A DNA stretch of 64,000 nt, taken from the NCBI GenBank assembly GCA_934593275.1, contig CAKTQE010000001.1, forward strand, positions 62,001-126,000, given 5' to 3'. The notes beneath the pieces are model-generated. The model made no database searches. It was not told the DNA's origin and worked only from the letters and a program-made list of their open reading frames with translations. The DNA comes from an uncultured Oscillospiraceae bacterium. Its GTDB lineage: Bacteria; Bacillota; Clostridia; Oscillospirales; Oscillospiraceae. A program made the position numbers and the translations under genes. This document shows positions 57,567-64,000 of the stretch, one piece after another (position 1 is the stretch's first letter; the number at the start of each line of letters is the position of its first letter).

Positions 57567-59762
57567 TTAGTTCTGGCCCCGCTTGGAGCCGGTGACATCC
57601 CGGATGTTCAGCAGCTTTCCACGGATGGCGTTCAGCTCGGCGGTGTTTTTCACCTCGAAGCGGATGGTAATGGCACTGCGGCCATTGGCCAGATCCCGGC
57701 CGGACAGTTCCTTGACCCGGACACGGGCGGTGGTCAGGGCCTGGGCCACGTCCAACACCAGGCCGTCTCTTGTGATGCAGTCCAGTTCCAGGGTGGTTTC
57801 AAAGGGCTGCTCCTCCTGGTTTGCCCAACGGACACGGACCCAACGGCCCGCCTGTTTGGGGTCTTCCCTATTCTGGGCGTTGGGACAGTCTGCCCGGTGG
57901 ACGGAAACGCCAAAGCCCTTGGTGATAAAGCCCACAATGGCGTCCCCGGGAACGGGGGTGCAGCACTTGGCAAACTTGATCATGCAGGAGTCAATGTCCT
58001 CCACAATGACCCCGTTGACGGCGTGGCGGTTCTGTTTCACGGTCTCGCTGTCCGGATTCAGCCGCAAGGGCGACTGGGGGGCCTTTTCGGCAGTCTGGGC
58101 GGCTTTCATGGACTTGTTGATGTCGTCCCGGATGCGGCCCACAGCCTTTACAGCGGTCAGGCCGCCGTAGCCAATGGCGGCGTACAAATCGTCCCAGGTA
58201 TCAAAGGCCAGCTTTCGCAGAAGCTGGGGTTCCAGCTCCGGCTCGGCAATGGCGGTCAGGGGCAGCCCTGCCCGCTTCATCTCCGACTCAAAGGAGGCCT
58301 TGCCATGGACGATGTTCTCGTCCCGCTTTTCTTTCTTGAACCACTGCTTGATTTTGGTCCGGGCCTGGTTGCTCTGGCAGATGTTCAGCCAGTCCCGGCT
58401 GGGGCCTTTGGCACTCTTGGAGGTCAGCACCTCCACAATGTCGCCGTTTCTCAGCCTGGTATCAATGTTTGCAATGCGCCCATTGACCTTGGCCCCCACC
58501 ATGGCGTTGCCCACGCCGGAGTGGATGGCATAGGCAAAGTCAATGGGGGTGGAGCCGGAGGGCAGGGAGACAATGCGGCCCTTGGGAGTAAAGACAAAGA
58601 CCTCATCGTCGAACATATCGATTTTCAGGGACTGGACGTATTCCTCCGCATCGGAATCCTGCTGGCTTTCCAGCAGACGGCGCACCCACTCAAAGTCCTT
58701 TTCGGAGCCAGAGCCGGTACCCTGCTTGTATTTCCAGTGGGCGGCAATGCCGTATTCCGCGGTCTCGTGCATTTCCCAGGTGCGGATCTGGACTTCAAAG
58801 GGAATGCCCTGGGAGCCGATGACGGTGGTGTGGAGGCTCTGGTACATATTGGGCTTGGGGGTGGAGATGTAATCCTTGAACCGGCCGGGAATCAGGTTAA
58901 ACAGGTCGTGGATGTGGCCCAGCACGTTATAGCAGTCGGGAATGGAATCCACAATGACCCGGAAAGCATAAATGTCGTAAAGCTCGTCCATGGTCTTCCC
59001 CTGGGCCTGCATCTTCCGGTAGATGGAGTACACGTGCTTAATGCGGCCATAGGTGGTGTTGTGGATGCCCATGGCGGTGAGCCGCTGGGTGATTTTCTCC
59101 TGGATGGTCCGCATGAAGCTTTCGTCCTGCTCCTTGTGTTCCTGGAGGTAGGCGGTGATCTCGTTGTATTCCTTGGGGGCCAGGTACTTTAAGGAGGTGT
59201 CCTCCAACTCCCACTTGATTTTCTGCATACCAAGACGGTGGGCCAGAGGCGCGTAAATATCCATGGTCTCCTGGCATTTGGCGATCTGCTTGGCGGGGGT
59301 CTGGTACTGCATGGTGCGGATATTGTGAAGCCGGTCCGCAATTTTGATCAGCACCACCCGGATGTCCTTGCTCATGGCCATGAACATCTTCCGCAGGTTT
59401 TCCATCTGGGCCTGTTCCCGGGAGGAAAAGTCTGCCCGGGTCAGCTTGGTAACGCCCTCCACCAATTCTGCAACGGTGGGGCCAAAGAGCTTTTCGATCT
59501 CCTCATGGGAGGCATCCGTATCCTCAATACAGTCGTGGAGCAGCGCACCCAGAATGGCATCCATGTCCAGGCCCATTTCCGTGACGATCTGGGCAACGGA
59601 CAAAGGGTGAATGATGTAGGGAGAACCGTCCTTCCGCTTCTGGGGGGCGTGCTTTTTGCTGGCATAGTCCACAGCCTTGTCGATGAGGGCAAAATCCGCT
59701 CCAGGCATTCGCTTGTGGATGGTTTCCATCATGGAATCATAGTGTTCTTGAAAGGTTTCCAT
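57567..59762 (-). CDS. relA: RelA/SpoT family (p)ppGpp synthetase/hydrolase
   Basis: 731 aa, bifunctional stringent-response enzyme. N-terminal HD hydrolase domain with HAPQKRKDG (near 38), ALLHDCIEDT (H76-D77), synthetase domain (about 240-360; RIKHVYSIYRKM), TGS (about 385-445; FTPKGRIVSLPSGSTPIDFAYAIH), and C-terminal ACT (about 655-730). The hydrolase and synthetase motifs both look intact. ATG at 59762; the TTG three codons earlier is too near the purine tract. 5 nt after recJ. Confidence 0.95.
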   Translation of the reverse strand: METFQEHYDSMMETIHKRMPGADFALIDKAVDYASKKHAPQKRKDGSPYIIHPLSVAQIVTEMGLDMDAILGALLHDCIEDTDASHEEIEKLFGPTVAELVEGVTKLTRADFSSREQAQMENLRKMFMAMSKDIRVVLIKIADRLHNIRTMQYQTPAKQIAKCQETMDIYAPLAHRLGMQKIKWELEDTSLKYLAPKEYNEITAYLQEHKEQDESFMRTIQEKITQRLTAMGIHNTTYGRIKHVYSIYRKMQAQGKTMDELYDIYAFRVIVDSIPDCYNVLGHIHDLFNLIPGRFKDYISTPKPNMYQSLHTTVIGSQGIPFEVQIRTWEMHETAEYGIAAHWKYKQGTGSGSEKDFEWVRRLLESQQDSDAEEYVQSLKIDMFDDEVFVFTPKGRIVSLPSGSTPIDFAYAIHSGVGNAMVGAKVNGRIANIDTRLRNGDIVEVLTSKSAKGPSRDWLNICQSNQARTKIKQWFKKEKRDENIVHGKASFESEMKRAGLPLTAIAEPELEPQLLRKLAFDTWDDLYAAIGYGGLTAVKAVGRIRDDINKSMKAAQTAEKAPQSPLRLNPDSETVKQNRHAVNGVIVEDIDSCMIKFAKCCTPVPGDAIVGFITKGFGVSVHRADCPNAQNREDPKQAGRWVRVRWANQEEQPFETTLELDCITRDGLVLDVAQALTTARVRVKELSGRDLANGRSAITIRFEVKNTAELNAIRGKLLNIRDVTGSKRGQN

Positions 59763-59767
59763 ATATT

Positions 59768-61828
59768 TCAACTCTCTTTCCCACGCAGCAGGGCCTGCAT
59801 GGTCTGGCTTTTTGTCAAATCCGTCTTTCCGGGCTTGGGGGTCAGGCTGATGGCAAGGGTCAGGTGAACCCGTTTGAGGTTCAGAAGTCCCACGTCCCGG
59901 AAAATATCCAGGCAGGTCAGCAGGGTTTCCAGGCTCATTTCACTGCCGGTGCGGCGGACGATCTTCCGGCACAGGCACAGGGGGCTTTCCTGGAGGCTCC
60001 CCCCGGGTACGGCGGCCAGATACCGCCAGACATTGCCCAGAACCCCTCGGTCCGGCAACAGGGCGGCGGCATCCTGGGCCGTGATGGTCCCGTCTTGCAA
60101 TGCCCGATACCGGCTGAGGGTCACGGGACAGGGGGCGGCGCAGCTGGGGCGGATATCCACCACATTCAGCTGCACACTGCGCTCCCCTCGGAATTCATTG
60201 ATTTGGGGGTGGAACGCCACATCCACCACATCCCCCGTGGCCACCCCCGCGGATACGGGGTCGGCGGAAAAGAAAATGGCGTTCATGCTGTAGTGTCCCC
60301 GGCGCAGCCGCAGCCGCATATGCCGCCCGCCACCAACGCACTGGATGCGGTCAATGGTCAGTCCCGTCATCATGAGCTGGGGCTTGGGGCAGCCGCTGCC
60401 GCAAGGCTCCAGAATGTTGAGACTTTCAATTTCCGGAATGGTCAGCATCTCCGGAGGAACGGCGCAGTCTAAGTCCAGGGTGCTTACATGGGTGCCGTCA
60501 GCAAAGTAGCTTGCTGCCATGGCGCAGACTTGGGTGCGGAACGCATCAATATTGTCTCTATGGATGGTAAAGCCCGCCGCCAACTCGTGGCCGCCGTAGC
60601 TTTCAAGCAGCGGGGACAGTTCCCGCAGGGAGGCGAAAAGATTAAAGCCACCATGGCTCCGGGAACTGGCTTTGCCATGTTCCCCGTCCAGGCAAATGAG
60701 GAACGCGGGGCAAGCAAATTCCTCAGCAATACGGCTGGCAACAATGCCCACCACGCCCTGATGCCAATGTTCGTCTGCCAGGACGATGGCCTCCGGGGGT
60801 GCGCCCTCCGGCAGCATGGCGATGGCCTGACGGTAAATGTCAGACTCGATCTGCTGCCGCTGCCGGTTCAGTTCGCACAGCTGGGCGGCCACAAACCGGG
60901 CATGGTCTTCCTCCTGGGTCAAAAACAGGTCAATGGCCAAATCCACCTGACCCATGCGTCCGGCGGCGTTGATCCGGGGGGCCAGCATATAGCCGATGGT
61001 GGAGGAGGTGATCTCCCCCTGGACGCAGCCGCATTCCGCCATCAGGGCGGCCAGGCCTGGCCGCTTGGTGTGTTCCAACGCCAGGAGGCCCCGGGAAACG
61101 AACACCCGGTTTTCCCCCACCAGGGGAATCACATCGGCCACGGTACCAAGGCACACCATGTCGGCGTATTCTTCCAGTACGGCCTCCGCATTCCCGCAGA
61201 GGGCGCAGGCCAGCTTAAAGGCCACGGCCACGCCGGAAAGATTCTGGTGGGGGTAGCCGTCACCGGGCTTGTGGGGGTCTACAATGGCCACAGCCTGGGG
61301 CAGCTGCTCTTTGCATTCGTGGTGGTCTGTGATCACCAAATCCAGCCCCAATTCCCGGCAAAGGGCCGCTTCCTCTACGGCGGTAATGCCGCAGTCCACG
61401 GTAATGATCAGCTTGACCTGTTCTTCCCGCAGCTGCCGGATGGCAATGGGGTTCAGGCCGTAGCCCTCTTCCAGCCGCCCGGGGATGTAACACAGGCAGT
61501 CCGCCCCCTGCTTGCGCAGGAAATCCGTCAGCAGACACGTGGCGGTAATGCCGTCCACATCATAGTCCCCAAAGACCGCAATGCGCTCGTTGTTTTCAAT
61601 GGCTCGCCGCACCCGGGCCGCCGCCGGGGCCATATCCCCCAGCAAAAAGGGATCTGGCAAGGGACAGTCACAGCGCAGACTTTCCCGTGCCTGTTCCGGG
61701 TCACGCAGCCCCCGCCCCGCCAGAACCATGGAGGTCAGCGGGGAAAAGCCGCCGCTTACAAGCTTGTTCACATCCTGGGCAGGAGGCTGCCCACAGTTCC
61801 AAATTCCGTATTTCAATACCACACACAT
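59768..61828 (-). CDS. recJ: Single-stranded-DNA-specific exonuclease RecJ
   Basis: 686 aa, 5'-3' exonuclease in recombination and mismatch repair. DHH motifs FGDYDVDGITA (near 85), IITVDCGI, and VITDHHE (near 159); DHHA1 motif GGHELAAGF (near 413). A C-terminal extension beyond the OB domain is present. Start set at ATG 61828; GTG and TTG codons just inside are alternatives and no strong ribosome binding site decides. Operon with relA. Confidence 0.94.
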   Translation of the reverse strand: MCVVLKYGIWNCGQPPAQDVNKLVSGGFSPLTSMVLAGRGLRDPEQARESLRCDCPLPDPFLLGDMAPAAARVRRAIENNERIAVFGDYDVDGITATCLLTDFLRKQGADCLCYIPGRLEEGYGLNPIAIRQLREEQVKLIITVDCGITAVEEAALCRELGLDLVITDHHECKEQLPQAVAIVDPHKPGDGYPHQNLSGVAVAFKLACALCGNAEAVLEEYADMVCLGTVADVIPLVGENRVFVSRGLLALEHTKRPGLAALMAECGCVQGEITSSTIGYMLAPRINAAGRMGQVDLAIDLFLTQEEDHARFVAAQLCELNRQRQQIESDIYRQAIAMLPEGAPPEAIVLADEHWHQGVVGIVASRIAEEFACPAFLICLDGEHGKASSRSHGGFNLFASLRELSPLLESYGGHELAAGFTIHRDNIDAFRTQVCAMAASYFADGTHVSTLDLDCAVPPEMLTIPEIESLNILEPCGSGCPKPQLMMTGLTIDRIQCVGGGRHMRLRLRRGHYSMNAIFFSADPVSAGVATGDVVDVAFHPQINEFRGERSVQLNVVDIRPSCAAPCPVTLSRYRALQDGTITAQDAAALLPDRGVLGNVWRYLAAVPGGSLQESPLCLCRKIVRRTGSEMSLETLLTCLDIFRDVGLLNLKRVHLTLAISLTPKPGKTDLTKSQTMQALLRGKES

Positions 61829-61849
61829 CCATTTATAGCTTTTCTCAAT

Positions 61850-61878
61850 ATTATAGCAAAAAATGAAACTGTGTACAA
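61850..61878 (-). promoter_or_regulatory. recJ-relA promoter
   Basis: On the minus strand TTGTAC (61878-61873), 17-bp spacer, TATAAT (61855-61850). Confidence 0.78.
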
Positions 61879-61902
61879 TAGGAAAGTGAAGGAGAAATCC
61901 GG

Positions 61903-62940
61903 TTATTTACGGCGGCTGATCTCCAACGCCCCGGCGGTAAGCAGGGGCAGCAGCACCATACCGGAAAAGCCCCGGAGATGAAAGCCGCAGTACATGGCAA
62001 AAAGCGTGACCAATGGGTCAAGGCCCAGCTTCCGGCCCAGGATTTTTGGCTCTAAAAGGGAGCGCAGGGTGGCGGCAGTGAGGTAAAGCCCCAAAAGCCC
62101 CAAGGCCCTGCCCCCGTCCCCGGATAAAAGGCACACCAGACTCCAGGGCAGCAGCACGGTTCCCGTACCCAGCACCGGCAGGGCATCTACCAGACACACC
62201 AGCAGCGCAATAAGGGGGGCCTTGGCCACCCGCAGCAGGAAAAAGCCCGGCAGCAGCACGCAGAATGTGACCCCCGTCAGTTTTACCTGAGCGGTCACCC
62301 AGGAAAGAACCCCTTGAAGCAGACACTGCCCCCGGTCCAGCCATCGCTTCAAAACCTCCCGGGAATACCGCTCCTCCAGTAGCCCCCGGAGTATGGGCAG
62401 ACGTATCGAAATCAGGAATGCGGACAGCAGCACCGTTCCCCAGAAGATGGCCTTATCAGGAAGCCCTGTCAGCACCGCCCCGGCAGTCCCCAGGGCATAG
62501 CCGCTGAGCTTTTGCAGCAGGGCCGTGCCGCCGGAAAACAGCTCTGCCAGCATGTCCCCCCAGCTTCTGTAGAGGGCCGGAGGAAAATGATTTCCCAGCC
62601 CCAGAAGCCACCGCTGCAGTAGTGCCGCCCCCTGGGCCACGGTGGAGGTGAGCCAGGGCAGCCAGAGTCCCAAGCTTCCCAACTGCCGCAGGGCCAGGGC
62701 CAAAACCAGAGTGACAATGGCGAGAATTCCTGCCACCGTGGCACTGACCCCCAGGGTAGAGGCAACACCTCTGGGCAGTCTTCCTTTCCTGCACAGAAAG
62801 TCCACAGCCCCCTCCGAGGCCAGGGCCAACCCCAGTCCCAGAAGAAAAGGCAGCAGGACAGACAGTGCTAATCGGGCAAAAATCCACAGCAGGAACAGCG
62901 TCCAGGAAAAAGAAAGAAATCGTCTGGTTCCAGGCTTCAT
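61903..62940 (-). CDS. AI-2E family / YtvI-like sporulation membrane protein
   Basis: 345 aa, about eight helices; LPVLGTGTVLLPWSLVCLL (about 265-283) and LEPKILGRKLGLDPLVTLFAMYCGF (about 305-329) are the conserved C-terminal motifs of the AI-2E exporter family, here closest in style to YtvI. Role in sporulation is inferred from that group. ATG at 62940 with AAAGGAG 6 nt upstream; the frame extends to 63039 over A/T-rich non-coding sequence. Confidence 0.82.
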   Translation of the reverse strand: MKPGTRRFLSFSWTLFLLWIFARLALSVLLPFLLGLGLALASEGAVDFLCRKGRLPRGVASTLGVSATVAGILAIVTLVLALALRQLGSLGLWLPWLTSTVAQGAALLQRWLLGLGNHFPPALYRSWGDMLAELFSGGTALLQKLSGYALGTAGAVLTGLPDKAIFWGTVLLSAFLISIRLPILRGLLEERYSREVLKRWLDRGQCLLQGVLSWVTAQVKLTGVTFCVLLPGFFLLRVAKAPLIALLVCLVDALPVLGTGTVLLPWSLVCLLSGDGGRALGLLGLYLTAATLRSLLEPKILGRKLGLDPLVTLFAMYCGFHLRGFSGMVLLPLLTAGALEISRRK

Positions 62941-62993
62941 TTTTGGCTCCTTTCCATAAGAATCAGTAGATTTTAGAAATTTTTTCTTTTTGC

Positions 62994-63021
62994 TTGCTTT
63001 TTCAAAAAAATATGCTACAAT
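62994..63021 (+). promoter_or_regulatory. Promoter of the ACT-domain gene
   Basis: TTGCTT (62994-62999), 16-bp spacer, TACAAT (63016-63021). Confidence 0.65.
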
Positions 63022-63076
63022 GTTACCGTGTATGAACACATGTACGCCGTATGTGGCGAAACTATAGGAGGATCAT

Positions 63077-63517
63077 ATGTCCAATAAACCCCAGTATTAT
63101 ATTGTGGAGGCTTCCGCTCTGCCGGAGGTTTTTTTGAAGGTAGCGGAAACCAAGCGATTGCTCTCCACCGGTGAGGCCACCACCGTGAACGAGGCCACCC
63201 GCATGACCGAAATCAGCCGCAGTGCCTTTTATAAGTACCGGGATGCGGTGATGCCCTTTCAGAATATGATGACGGGCCGCATCGTCACCTATCAGTTGCT
63301 GCTCCACGACGAGCCGGGCCTGCTGTCGGACATTCTGCTGATTTTTGCCGATGCCGGTGCCAACATCAGCACTATCAATTCCATTGTCCCCACCAACGGC
63401 ACCGCCGTTGTGACCATCTCCGCCGAAACCATCGACCTGAAAATTCCTCTGGAAGAGTTGATCCGCAAGCTCAACGCCCTGGAAGGTGTGGTAAAGGCCG
63501 ACGTACTGGCGGGCTGA
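63077..63517 (+). CDS. ACT domain protein, UPF0735/PheB family
   Basis: 146 aa. N-terminal helix-turn-helix-like part (EATRMTEISRSAFYKYRDAV, about 39-58) and a C-terminal ACT domain (about 68-143; LLHDEPGLLSDILLIFADAGANISTI). Full length for the family, which often sits near amino-acid genes and is thought to be an amino-acid-responsive regulator. AGGAGG upstream. No amino-acid gene follows here. Confidence 0.88.
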   Translation: MSNKPQYYIVEASALPEVFLKVAETKRLLSTGEATTVNEATRMTEISRSAFYKYRDAVMPFQNMMTGRIVTYQLLLHDEPGLLSDILLIFADAGANISTINSIVPTNGTAVVTISAETIDLKIPLEELIRKLNALEGVVKADVLAG

Positions 63518-63629
63518 GAATCGTTGCAGCAGCCGGCCCAGGAGGCCTGGGTGCGTTTTTCCGCCTTGTAAGATACAAGCATACCCGGCACCAATAAAAA
63601 GTATTCCATAAAAAGGAAAAGAAAAACAC

Positions 63630-63658
63630 TTGACAAGGAATACGATTTGTGATAGAAT
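63630..63658 (+). promoter_or_regulatory. infC promoter
   Basis: Perfect TTGACA (63630-63635), 17-bp spacer, TAGAAT (63653-63658). Confidence 0.85.
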
Positions 63659-63807
63659 TCCTAGGTAATCAAGAAGGCTGAACATCCGCCTCACCGTAAG
63701 TTTCTGCGAAACGGTTTCATACGAGCTTTTCCCCACAAGGGATTTTATGCGTGTATGCGGATGCTTTGGCATCCGCTTTTTTGTTATTTGTTTTGGAGGT
63801 GCTTACC
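63659..63807 (+). promoter_or_regulatory. infC leader (L20-leader-like attenuator)
   Basis: About 150 nt of untranslated leader with several pairings. In Firmicutes, ribosomal protein L20 binds such a leader upstream of infC-rpmI-rplT and causes termination. Position and the terminator at its 3' end fit; the class needs a covariance search. Confidence 0.65.
63757..63782 (+). terminator. Attenuator terminator in the infC leader
   Basis: Perfect 8-bp stem GCGGATGC-TTTG-GCATCCGC followed by TTTTTT, 26 nt before the infC start. Confidence 0.88.
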
Positions 63808-64000
63808 ATCGCAAAGTTAGACCATCAGCTCAACGAGGAAATCCGGGACAAAGAGATCCGGCTCATCGGTGCGGACGGCGCCCAGCTGGGTATCGTTTCC
63901 GCAGCCCAGGCCAACGCCATGGCGGAAGAGGCAGGTATGGATCTTGTGAAGATCTCTCCCAATGCCGTCCCCCCTGTGTGTAAAATCATGGATTACTCCA
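63808..64000 (+). CDS. infC: Translation initiation factor IF-3, 3' end cut by the window
   Basis: 64 codons visible, continuing past the right edge. [24 protein letters not shown] and PPVCKIMDY are the classical IF-3 N-domain elements. GGAGG (63795-63799) sits 8 nt before ATC at 63808, with no ATG/TTG at a workable distance; the in-frame GTG at 63799 overlaps the ribosome binding site. I therefore propose an AUC start, in line with the rare start codons (AUU/AUC/AUA) of many infC genes, which IF-3 itself discriminates against. Confidence 0.88.
   Translation, partial: MAKLDHQLNEEIRDKEIRLIGADGAQLGIVSAAQANAMAEEAGMDLVKISPNAVPPVCKIMDYS

Noticed and set aside
63530..63556. Hairpin after the ACT-domain gene as a terminator
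   Set aside because: CCCAGG-AGG-CCTGGG is short and its T-run starts 4 nt late; kept only as a weak possibility and not listed as a feature.

Overview
The window reads as chromosomal DNA of a spore-forming, gut-type member of the Clostridia, most likely Oscillospiraceae or a close relative. This is inferred from gene content and style, not from a search. The evidence is sigG, a YlmC/YmxH-type protein, SpoVB-like and YtvI-like proteins, clostridial families such as DUF5685 and DUF5662, an ECF thiamine transporter behind a TPP riboswitch, GC-rich third codon positions and strong GGAGG ribosome binding sites. I see no rRNA, tRNA, CRISPR array, transposase, integrase or phage gene.

Layout. 1-1512 (-): a small protein and a cut VWA-like protein. 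1685-9276 (+): YfhO-type membrane protein, an ABC exporter pair and a YhaM-like exonuclease. 9826-18956 (-): a nine-gene operon consisting of a solute-binding lipoprotein, two permeases, two ATPases (Opp/Dpp type), an N-acetylneuraminate-lyase-like aldolase, a YhcH-type anomerase, a Cys-rich protein and a D-2-hydroxyacid dehydrogenase. 19306-32703: CPA2 antiporter (-), MscS channel (+), then a minus block of DnaJ-like, DUF5685, YihY, FakA, Asp23, GpmI, LRR surface protein, RecG and S20. 33335-37545 (+): sigG, YlmC/YmxH, rpsB, tsf, M24 peptidase. 38585-51244 (+): AGCS symporter, a three-gene envelope operon (lipoprotein, phosphodiester glycosidase, Lgt-like), then prfC, DUF5662, dtd, MBL, hemZ, amidohydrolase and a SpoVB-like flippase. 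51739-53340 (+): small-export protein, HIT protein, TPP riboswitch, thiT. 53411-54858 (-): PlsC-like then PAP2. 55744-57476 (+): two-component system. 57567-62940 (-): YtvI-like, recJ, relA. 63077-64000 (+): ACT protein, then the leader and start of infC.

The most unusual gene is the solute-binding protein at 17310-18956. Its sequence blocks are in circularly permuted order: the half that normally lies at the C-terminus of the family-5 (DppA/OppA) fold comes directly after the lipoprotein signal, and the normal N-terminal half follows. It heads an operon whose enzymes point to sialic acid or a related 2-keto-3-deoxy sugar acid, although nanE and nanK are not in the window.

A second theme is the intergenic space. 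Eight of the larger gaps hold mosaics of the same repeat modules: a 121-bp element with inverted ends (seven copies), a double-hairpin module that resembles an intrinsic terminator (four copies, always beside the 121-bp element in the same relative order), GC-rich palindromes, and heptamer tracts based on AATTGTC or ACTGTCA. Most annotatable promoters are sigma-A type with 16-18 bp spacing; sigG instead has a good match to a forespore sigma-F promoter.
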